NCBI GenBank assembly: GCA_947650285.1
Contig: CANTFL010000144.1
Location: 620,001 to 684,000 of the forward strand
Length of the DNA stretch: 64,000 nt
Direction of reading: 5' to 3'
Source: Hyaloperonospora brassicae
Taxonomy: Eukaryota > Oomycota > Peronosporomycetes > Peronosporales > Peronosporaceae
Positions 55,321-64,000 of this stretch are shown in pieces; the stretch's first letter is position 1; each line of letters begins with the position of its first letter. Below the pieces are notes generated by a model that saw only the letters and a program-made list of their open reading frames with translations, was not told where the DNA came from and made no database searches. The position numbers and the translations under genes are program-made.

Positions 55321-58300
55321 CTCGCGTCCTCTACCCGAGTGTCCTTGTCGGATCCAGTATCAGCTCAACTCGAGATCGAGGTGTATCCATGGATCAACTG
55401 TTTGTTCGCTTACCGTCGACTGATACTTCCGCTTGCACGATAGAGCAGACTTCGGTTGTGTGCAATCGAGCCAAAATTCGAGACAACAATGCATTCCTTC
55501 GTACAAGAACAAACTTCAATGTATGTACCAGATCCATTGAGCTGCTTAGTTGTCCTTGCTATGCTCTACCGCGTCTGCCTTCTCACCACTCTCCGTCGTC
55601 GGTGCCACTTCCGATGACTTTTCGTTGACATTGGTGTCCTTTAGCGCAGCGGTCGTCGACGTCACCTGTTGATCGACGTCCGACTCAGACGCAAGCTGGC
55701 CTTTCACCGACTTCTTCTGCGCCGCACCGAACGGAGTCTGCTGCCACAGCGCCTCGAACTCTTCCGGACTGCCACTCGAGCAGATGGACTCGTGCTGTCC
55801 ATCGTCTTCGTTGCCTTGTCGACGCCATGTTGTCCGCATCTTCTTGCCGTCGATCTCGCGCTCGTGCACAGCTTTCAGTCGGCCAGTGGAGTCTTCATAG
55901 CGGCGACGCGTGGTTGCGACTCGCCGACCCTTCTCGTCCACCACGGACGAGTTGCTGAACGAATAGGACGAGAACGTGTGACTCGTCGAGTCTTCTCCAC
56001 CCTTCAACGTCTTGTCGCTTGACGCCTGTTGATCCTGTTCCGGCGTGCTGTCCGACATCTGAAAGACCGTCGGCTTGTACTTGTGCGTGACCACCGGCAG
56101 GTCGACAAAGAAGTCGTCGTCGTCCGTCGACTTCCCAGAGTACATGACGTGCTTTGGACTCGGAGCCACAAGCATCTCGCGACGCGCCATACCATACGGA
56201 TAGCGAGCCCGCATCATACTGTCGCTCATCTGCTCGAGCTCCATCATGGACTGCTCCAGCGACGACATGGGGTACCAGAAGCGCGGTCGCACGAGATCCC
56301 ACGAGCTGAACATGGTGACGGTTGCGTTCGTTACTTGGTCGTGTGTGTGTGTGTTGTTGTTGTTGGTCTGTTGGGACGGATCTTGTCGTTTGATGCAAAT
56401 TGGGAAATGAAATGGACGTGCAGAACGCTTCGCGCGAAGAAGCAGCCGACCGATCGTGACGTTGAAGTGCTCGATCGAGTGGCGTCGAAGGGAGCGCTGC
56501 AACACGTCTCCCATACAACGTGTCATATAGCTGAGATGACTCACTGTTTCGAGAACCCAAATAATACCGACCGACTGTTTCGAGAACTATCTCCCGTCTC
56601 TGTTCCGTTTTTCGGTGCGTACTTTTCACTTTACGGACCAAAAGCCGAGAAAAGAGCGATGACCTGTTTGCGACGGAATGCTCCAGATAGATAACAACGT
56701 CCTTCCAACGAGTGATAAAGAACACGAGAGAGAGCGAGAGAGGTACGCTCTTCTGTTTCGGAGCTTGCAGTCGAAGCGGACGCAAAGTGTGCTGGACGGA
56801 GTATATCGGTACACGGAACATGAGCGTTGCATGACGTCGCAGCTGATCAGCTGACCAAAGACATTCGTTTCCGCCGCAGTGGAACTGAGCGGTGATACTC
56901 ATCTTTGTTACTCAGCTGTGCGAGTTGGCTGTGATACTCATATGCATACCGACTTCGTTCATTGCTTCGAGTCGAACTGCTTTGCAGTGTTGCAGCCAGC
57001 GCTTCCAACACGTCGTGCCGTGCCGGCATGTGGCGTTTACGCCGACACTGATGGTGATCTCATGCGGTGTAGTAGTGAAAAAGGTGGTCAGTAGCAGTTA
57101 CTCCTTTTCTTGGGGACGACGAGTGTCGACAGTAGAGATACTCGACAGTCAGCCAAGAAATGAAGTCGACCACCGAGACGGATGAATGAGGACGCGAAGA
57201 TCTCTCAACGTAGGATGACGAGCTTCTGTACTTTGCATCGGTATAGTCGAGCAGATGGCACCCCGGACGTGTCTGGTCACTTTTGCGTCCGACTGGTACA
57301 CGTGCTTTCACTCTCATTGACACCGTGACATCCAACCACTCACTCACTCCCTTATCGACTTCCGCACATACTCACACTTCCACCCATCCCTGATTCGGCT
57401 TCAAGGCATCATGGCAGCGTGACATTGAATTCAAGTGCATGTGATCGCGGGCGTGCTATCGCTGGTCAATGGACGGACACGTTGTCAACGCTGGCACGTT
57501 TTACCAACAACGTGTACAAACGGTACGATCATGGCTTTGCACAGTGTCTTGGCTATGCTTTTATCGTGCAACTGATGCGTCCCCTGTCAGGCACTGACGT
57601 CTCACCCTCGAAGAAGCTGCTGTGCCGTCATTTTCGATACGCACGAATCACGATATCGTCAAACGTGCAATCCACGCCGCGCCAACGAAAGCGCCCTTTT
57701 CACGCATGAAATATGGACTGATATACGCTATCAGGATGGCGTGCACAGTGAGCACGGGAGCAGAGGTATACCTACTATGTGAACGACAGCGTACCCGTCG
57801 ATGTCCATTCGACTATTCTTCTCCCGTACATGCGACAATCGTTCTCACGAATACGTCGATCATGTTGACTGCTTCTTCGATCGTTCAACTCGCCGACACT
57901 GTTTGCGTATCCAGCCATCGTCTGCAGCTCGATCAACTTCATGTGGCTCTCTAGAGTCCGTGATAGGCCGTCTCTTCCTATTTCGACCCAGCGCAATGCG
58001 ATGAAGCCAGCACGTCGACGTCTATTGCAGTCAGCTTTCACGTGTTGAGTAATCTCGATGCGACATTGGACCTCTTGTGCTCGATGAACGGTCATCTGCT
58101 GCCTTACGAATTAGAGTGGAGGATTCCGAGTCGTTACCAGAGATCACGCGATCAACACAGAAGGCAGCTCACGATATCTCGGCACTGCAGCAAACTCCTG
58201 CCACGCGCAAAAGCACACCCAACAAATCTTCGCACCTTCGCACAAACTGAGAAGTCTTGCAAAATGCGCTAAGGGTAGTGCGCTTTTGTGAGAAAGTCTT

Positions 58301-58417
58301 TTCGCTTTCGCTCATTTCGAGAATCGATTACGCACTGTGCACACCGAGAGGAAGCAGCAACTACAAGATACGCAAGCAGGGATGGTACCCGACGGTGGGA
58401 CATCCCGTCACGATGCA
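55321..58417. repeat. Tandem unit 1 (3097 bp)
   Basis: First of three direct repeats. Left edge at CTCGCGTCCT (55321), where homology with 58418 and 61652 starts abruptly. It contains one MLF-like gene on minus plus about 2.1 kb of flanking DNA without clear genes. Confidence 0.95.
55546..56313 (-). CDS. MLF-like protein, tandem copy 1
   Basis: 255 residues from the ATG at 56313 (MFSSWDLVRPRFWYP). The frame is open for 77 more codons upstream but only from a GTG, and that part (ACACAC and CAACAA runs) looks like leader. N-terminus: Met-rich (SSLEQSMMELEQMSDSMMRA). Middle: SHTFSSYSFSNSSVVDEKGR, then a charged block RRRYEDSTGRLKAVHEREID with TTWRRQG and DGQHESICSS, and PEEFEALWQQTPFG. The Ser-rich strand, the arginine-rich DSxGxxK...HER block and the terminal W-containing segment resemble the myeloid leukemia factor family, a nucleo-cytoplasmic adaptor family. 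The tail is acidic and low-complexity, ending HSKDN. Family call from motif order only; function in oomycetes unknown. Confidence 0.65.
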   Translation of the reverse strand: MFSSWDLVRPRFWYPMSSLEQSMMELEQMSDSMMRARYPYGMARREMLVAPSPKHVMYSGKSTDDDDFFVDLPVVTHKYKPTVFQMSDSTPEQDQQASSDKTLKGGEDSTSHTFSSYSFSNSSVVDEKGRRVATTRRRYEDSTGRLKAVHEREIDGKKMRTTWRRQGNEDDGQHESICSSGSPEEFEALWQQTPFGAAQKKSVKGQLASESDVDQQVTSTTAALKDTNVNEKSSEVAPTTESGEKADAVEHSKDN

Positions 58418-61400
58418 CTCGCGTCCTCTGCTCGAGTGTCCTTGTCGGATCCAGTATCAGCTCAACTCGAGATCGAGGTGTATCCATGGATCAACTGTTT
58501 GTTCGCTTACCGTCGACTGATACTTCCGCTTGCACGATAGAGCAGACTTCGGTTGTGTGCAATCGAGCCAAAATTCGAGACAACAATGCATTCCTTCGTA
58601 CAAGAACAAACTTCAATGTATGTACCAGATCCATTGAGCTGCTTAGTTGTCCTTGCTATGCTCTACCGCGTCTGCCTTCTCACCACTCTCCGTCGTCGGT
58701 GCCACTTCCGATGACTTTTCGTTGACATTGGTGTCCTTTAGCGCAGCGGTCGTCGACGTCACCTGTTGATCGACGTCCGACTCAGACGCAAGCTGGCCTT
58801 TCACCGACTTCTTCTGCGCCGCACCGAACGGAGTCTGCTGCCACAGCGCCTCGAACTCTTCCGGACTGCCACTCGAGCAGATGGACTCGTGCTGTCCATC
58901 GTCTTCGTTGCCTTGTCGACGCCATGTTGTCCGCATCTTCTTGCCGTCGATCTCGCGCTCGTGCACAGCTTTCAGTCGGCCAGTGGAGTCTTCATAGCGG
59001 CGACGCGTGGTTGCGACTCGCCGACCCTTCTCGTCCACCACGGACGAGTTGCTGAACGAATAGGACGAGAACGTGTGACTCGTCGAGTCTTCTCCACCCT
59101 TCAACGTCTTGTCGCTTGACGCCTGTTGATCCTGTTCCGGCGTGCTGTCCGACATCTGAAAGACCGTCGGCTTGTACTTGTGCGTGACCACCGGCAGGTC
59201 GACAAAGAAGTCGTCGTCGTCCGTCGACTTCCCAGAGTACATGACGTGCTTTGGACTCGGAGCCACAAGCATCTCGCGACGCGCCATACCATACGGATAG
59301 CGAGCCCGCATCATACTGTCGCTCATCTGCTCGAGCTCCATCATGGACTGCTCCAGCGACGACATGGGGTACCAGAAGCGCGGTCGCACGAGATCCCACG
59401 AGCTGAACATGGTGACGGTTGCGTTCGTTACTTGGTCGTGTGTGTGTGTGTTGTTGTTGTTGGTCTGTTGGGACGGATCTTGTCGTTTGATGCAAATTGG
59501 GAAATGAAATGGACGTGCAGAACGCTTCGCGCGAAGAAGCAGCCGACCGATCGTGACGTTGAAGTGCTCGATCGAGTGGCGTCGAAGGGAGCGCTGCAAC
59601 ACGTCTCCCATACAACGTGTCATATAGCTGAGATGACTCACTGTTTCGAGAACCCAAATAATACCGACCGACTGTTTCGAGAACTATCTCCCGTCTCTGT
59701 TCCGTTTTTCGGTGCGTACTTTTCACTTTACGGACCAAAAGCCGAGAAAAGAGCGATGACCTGTTTGCGACGGAATGCTCCAGATAGATAACAACGTCCT
59801 TCCAACGAGTGATAAAGAACACGAGAGAGAGCGAGAGAGGTACGCTCTTCTGTTTCGGAGCTTGCAGTCGAAGCGGACGCAAAGTGTGCTGGACGGAGTA
59901 TATCGGTACACGGAACATGAGCGTTGCATGAAGTCGCAGCTGATCAGCTGACCAAAGACATTCGTTTGCCGCAGTGGTACTGAGCTGTTCAGCTGACCAA
60001 CGATATTCGTCCGCCGCAGTGGAACTGAGCGGTGATACTCATCTTTGTTACTCAGCTGTGCGAGTTGGCTGTGATACTCATATGCATACCGACTTCGTTC
60101 ATTGCTTCGAGTCGAACTGCTTTGCAGTGTTGCAGCCAGCGCTTCCAACACGTCGTGCCGTGCCGGCATGTGGCGTTTACGCCGACACTGATGGTGATCT
60201 CATGCGGTGTAGTAGTGAAAAAGGTGGTCAGTGGCAGTTACTCCTTTTATTGGGGACGACGAGTGTCGACAGTAGAGATACTCGACAGTCAGCCAAGAAA
60301 TGAAGTCGACCACCGAGACGGATGAATGAGGACGCGAAGATCTCTCAACGTAGGATGACGAGCTTCTGTACTTTGCATCGGTATAGTCGAGCAGATGGCA
60401 CCCCGGACGTGTCTGGTCACTTTTGCGTCCGACTGGTACACGTGCTTTCACTCTCATTGACACCGTGACATCCAACCACTCACTCACTCCCTTATCGACT
60501 TCCGCACATACTCACACTTCCACCCATCCCTGATTCGGCTTCAAGGCATCATGGCAGCGTGACATTGAATTCAAGTGCATGTGATCGCGGGCGTGCTATC
60601 GCTGGTCAATGGACGGACACGTTGTCAACGCTGGCACGTTTTACCAACAACGTGTACAAACGGTACGATCATGGCTTTGCACAGTGTCTTGGCTATGCTT
60701 TTATCGTGCAACTGATGCGTCCCCTGTCAGGCACTGACGTCTCACCCTCGAAGAAGCTGCTGTGCCGTCATTTTCGATACGCACGAATCACGATATCGTC
60801 AAACGTGCAATCCACGCCGCGCCAACGAAAGCGCCCTTTTCACGCATGAAATATGGACTGATATACGCTATCAGGATGGCGTGCACAGTGAGCACGGGAG
60901 CAGAGGTATACCTACTATGTGAACGACAGCGTACCCGTCGATGTCCATTCGACTATTCTTCTCCCGTACATGCGACAATCGTTCTCACGAATACGTCGAT
61001 CATGTTGACTGCTTCTTCGATCGTTCAACTCGCCGGCACTGTTTGCGTATCCAGCCATCGTCTGCAGCTCGATCAACTTCATGTGGCTCTCTACCCTGTT
61101 GACTGCTTCTTCGATCGTTCAACTCGCCGACACTGTTTGCGTATCCAGCCATCGTCTGCAGCTCGATCAACTTCATGTGGCTCTCTAGAGTCCGTGATAG
61201 GCCGTCTCTTCCTATTTCGACCCAGCGCAATGCGATGAAGCCAGCACGTCGACGTCTATTGCAGTCAGCTTTCACGTGTTGAGTAATCTCGATGCGACAT
61301 TGGACCTCTTGTGCTCGATGAACGGTCATCTGCTGCCTTACGAATTAGAGTGGAGGATTCCGAGTCGTTACCAGAGATCACGCGATCAACACAGAAGGTA

Positions 61401-61651
61401 GCTCACGATATCTCGGCACTGCAGCAAACTCCTGCCACGCGCAAAAGCACACCCAACAAATCTTCGCACCTTCGCACAAACTGAGAAGTCTTGCAAAATG
61501 CGCTAAGGGTAGTGCGCTTTTGTGTGAAAGTCTTTTCGCTTTCGCTCATTTCGAGAATCGATTACGCACTGTGCACACCGAGAGGAAGCAGCAACTACAA
61601 GATACGCAAGCAGGGATGGTACCCGACGGTGGGACATCCCGTCACGATGCA
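58418..61651. repeat. Tandem unit 2 (3234 bp)
   Basis: Near-identical to unit 1. It is 137 bp longer through two internal duplications: 43 bp upstream of the MLF-like gene (about 59960-60010) and a 94-bp direct repeat starting at 61003 and again at 61097. Confidence 0.95.
58643..59410 (-). CDS. MLF-like protein, tandem copy 2
   Basis: Encodes the same 255 residues as copy 1, as far as can be read by eye. ATG at 59410, stop at 58643. The coding sequence is unchanged while the DNA upstream of the gene carries a 43-bp duplication, so if the copies differ in expression the cause should lie upstream. Confidence 0.65.
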   Translation of the reverse strand: MFSSWDLVRPRFWYPMSSLEQSMMELEQMSDSMMRARYPYGMARREMLVAPSPKHVMYSGKSTDDDDFFVDLPVVTHKYKPTVFQMSDSTPEQDQQASSDKTLKGGEDSTSHTFSSYSFSNSSVVDEKGRRVATTRRRYEDSTGRLKAVHEREIDGKKMRTTWRRQGNEDDGQHESICSSGSPEEFEALWQQTPFGAAQKKSVKGQLASESDVDQQVTSTTAALKDTNVNEKSSEVAPTTESGEKADAVEHSKDN

Positions 61652-64000
61652 CTCGCGTCCTCTGCTCGAGTGTCCTTGTCGGATCCAGTATCAGCTCAAC
61701 TCGAGATCGAGGTGTATCCATGGATCAACTGTTTGTTCGCTTACCGTCGACTGATACTTCCGCTTGCACGATAGAGCAGACTTCGGTTGTGTGCAATCGA
61801 GCCAAAATTCGAGACAACAATGCATTCCTTCGTACAAGAACAAACTTCAATGTATGTACCAGATCCATTGAGCTGCTTAGTTGTCCTTGCTATGCTCTAC
61901 CGCGTCTGCCTTCTCACCACTCTCCGTCGTCGGTGCCACTTCCGATGACTTTTCGTTGACATTGGTGTCCTTTAGCGCAGCGGTCGTCGACGTCACCTGT
62001 TGATCGACGTCCGACTCAGACGCAAGCTGGCCTTTCACCGACTTCTTCTGCGCCGCACCGAACGGAGTCTGCTGCCACAGCGCCTCGAACTCTTCCGGAC
62101 TGCCACTCGAGCAGATGGACTCGTGCTGTCCATCGTCTTCGTTGCCTTGTCGACGCCATGTTGTCCGCATCTTCTTGCCGTCGATCTCGCGCTCGTGCAC
62201 AGCTTTCAGTCGGCCAGTGGAGTCTTCATAGCGGCGACGCGTGGTTGCGACTCGCCGACCCTTCTCGTCCACCACGGACGAGTTGCTGAACGAATAGGAC
62301 GAGAACGTGTGACTCGTCGAGTCTTCTCCACCCTTCAACGTCTTGTCGCTTGACGCCTGTTGATCCTGTTCCGGCGTGCTGTCCGACATCTGAAAGACCG
62401 TCGGCTTGTACTTGTGCGTGACCACCGGCAGGTCGACAAAGAAGTCGTCGTCGTCCGTCGACTTCCCAGAGTACATGACGTGCTTTGGACTCGGAGCCAC
62501 AAGCATCTCGCGACGCGCCATACCATACGGATAGCGAGCCCGCATCATACTGTCGCTCATCTGCTCGAGCTCCATCATGGACTGCTCCAGCGACGACATG
62601 GGGTACCAGAAGCGCGGTCGCACGAGATCCCACGAGCTGAACATGGTGACGGTTGCGTTCGTTACTTGGTCGTGTGTCTGTGTGTTGTTGTTGTTGGTCT
62701 GTTGGGACGGATCTTGTCGTTTGATGCAAATTGGGAAATGAAATGGACGTGCAGAACGCTTCGCGCGAAGAAGCAGCCGACCGATCGTGACGTTGAAGTG
62801 CTCGATCGAGTGGCGTCGAAGGGAGCGCTGCAACACGTCTCCCATACAACGTGTCATATAGCTGAGATGACTCACTGTTTCGAGAACCCAAATAATACCG
62901 ACCGACTGTTTCGAGAACTATCTCCCGTCTCTGTTCCGTTTTTCGGTGCGTACTTTTCACTTTACGGACCAAAAGCCGAGAAAAGAGCGATGACCTGTTT
63001 GCGACGGAATGCTCCAGATAGATAACAACGTCCTTCCAACGAGTGATAAAGAACACGAGAGAGAGCGAGAGAGGTACGCTCTTCTGTTTCGGAGCTTGCA
63101 GTCGAAGCGGACGCAAAGTGTGCTGGACGGAGTATATCGGTACACGGAACATGAGCGTTGCATGAAGTCGCAGCTGATCAGCTGACCAAAGACATTCGTT
63201 TGCCGCAGTGGACTGAGCTGTTCAGCGACCAACGACATTCGTCCGCCGCAGTGGAACTGAGCGGTGATACTCATCTTTGTTACTCAGCTGTGCGAGTTGG
63301 CTGTGATACTCATATGCATACCGACTTCGTTCATTGCTTCGAGTCGAACTGCTTTGCAGTGTTGCAGCCAGCGCTTCCAACACGTCGTGCCGTGCCGGCA
63401 TGTGGCGTTTACGCCGACACTGATGGTGATCTCATGCGGTGTAGTAGTGAAAAAGGTGGTCAGTAGCAGTTACTCCTTTTATTGGGGACGACGAGTGTCG
63501 ACAGTAGAGATACTCGACAGTCAGCCAAGAAATGAAGTCGACCACCGAGACGGATGAATGAGGACGCGAAGATCTCTCAACGTAGGATGACGAGCTTCTG
63601 TACTTTGCATCGGTATAGTCGAGCAGATGGCACCCCGGACGTGTCTGGTCACTTTTGCGTCCGACTGGTACACGTGCTTTCACTCTCATTGACACCGTGA
63701 CATCCAACCACTCACTCACTCCCTTATCGACTTCCGCACATACTCACACTTCCACCCATCCCTGATTCGGCTTCAAGGCATCATGGTAGCGTGACATTGA
63801 ATTCAAGTGCATGTGATCGCGGGCGTGCTATCGCTGGTCAATGGACGGACACGTTGTCAACGCTGGCACGTTTTACCAACAACGTGTACAAACGGTACGA
63901 TCATGGCTTTGCACAGTGTCTTGGCTATGCTTTTATCGTGCAACTGATGCGTCCCCTGTCAGGCACTGACGTCTCACCCTCGAAGAAGCTGCTGTGCCGT
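61652..64000. repeat. Tandem unit 3, cut by the window edge
   Basis: 2349 bp of a third unit. It has a near-identical insert upstream of the MLF-like gene, with a few small differences (for example GACTGAGCTG for GTACTGAGCTG near 63210), so it is closer to unit 2 than to unit 1. More copies may follow. Confidence 0.95.
61877..62644 (-). CDS. MLF-like protein, tandem copy 3
   Basis: Same 255-residue product, ATG at 62644, stop at 61877. The only coding-side change noticed is in the presumed leader (a CAC to CAG change in the ACAC run near 62680), outside the chosen CDS. Confidence 0.65.
   Translation of the reverse strand: MFSSWDLVRPRFWYPMSSLEQSMMELEQMSDSMMRARYPYGMARREMLVAPSPKHVMYSGKSTDDDDFFVDLPVVTHKYKPTVFQMSDSTPEQDQQASSDKTLKGGEDSTSHTFSSYSFSNSSVVDEKGRRVATTRRRYEDSTGRLKAVHEREIDGKKMRTTWRRQGNEDDGQHESICSSGSPEEFEALWQQTPFGAAQKKSVKGQLASESDVDQQVTSTTAALKDTNVNEKSSEVAPTTESGEKADAVEHSKDN

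Noticed and set aside
55895..56902. 335-codon minus-strand frame and its copies near 58992 and 62226, plus 221-codon plus-strand frames at 56029, 59126 and 62360
   Set aside because: Alternative frames of the MLF-like gene and its leader; repeated only because the unit is repeated.

Overview
The window looks like nuclear DNA of an oomycete of the Peronosporales type (Phytophthora or a downy mildew). The coding genes are compact, with short introns of about 70-170 bp. They sit in islands between large stretches of decayed Ty3/gypsy, Ty1/copia and LINE sequence. Arginine biosynthesis is organised around a fused NAG kinase/AGPR and a mitochondrial-type glutamine-dependent carbamoyl-phosphate synthase. 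This assignment is inferred from gene content and protein character; no database search was possible.

Layout. 1-1002: LTR and 5' gag of a minus-strand Ty3/gypsy copy running off the left edge. 1341-2019: a glutathione S-transferase gene with a one-base frameshift. 4909-10900: an ArfGAP protein with two PDZ-like domains (+), a divergent protein kinase (-) and two small genes (-). 10901-17830: no confident gene, only repeats and one LTR relic. 17831-24509: a CNNM/CorC-type membrane protein (-), a choline-transporter-like protein (-) and, divergently, a BRAP2-type RING/UBP-finger protein (+). 24510-43990: a transposon graveyard holding one nearly intact element. This is an 8.0-kb chromodomain Ty3/gypsy retrotransposon (28664-36647) with 391-bp LTRs differing at one base and a 5-bp target duplication. 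It sits inside an old LINE reverse-transcriptase relic and is followed by a broken copia element. 44856-54801: a gene-rich island with a Spg1/Tem1-like GTPase (+), the ARG5,6-type fusion (-) head-to-head with the carbamoyl-phosphate synthase (+), and a RuvC-like nuclease (-). 55321-64000: three near-identical tandem units of about 3.1-3.2 kb, each with one MLF-like gene (-).

Most striking signal. The 8-kb Ty3/gypsy element is saturated from end to end, LTRs and coding sequence alike, with short perfect inverted repeats (arms mostly 7-11 bp, loops mostly under 15 nt) about every 25-40 bases. Neighbouring host genes did not show this on spot checks. The diverged copy at 1-1002 keeps many of the same arms, varies mainly in loops, and shows one paired (compensatory) change. 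The element also carries a long antisense frame encoding a Ser/Asp-rich protein with a coiled-coil end, which overlaps the integrase-chromodomain linker.

Functional links. N-acetylglutamate is the substrate of the ARG5,6 kinase domain and the activator of CPS I/III-type enzymes. The two genes share one 912-bp divergent promoter, and the CPS keeps the Asn pattern of the acetylglutamate site, so the pair looks like a co-regulated mitochondrial arginine module.
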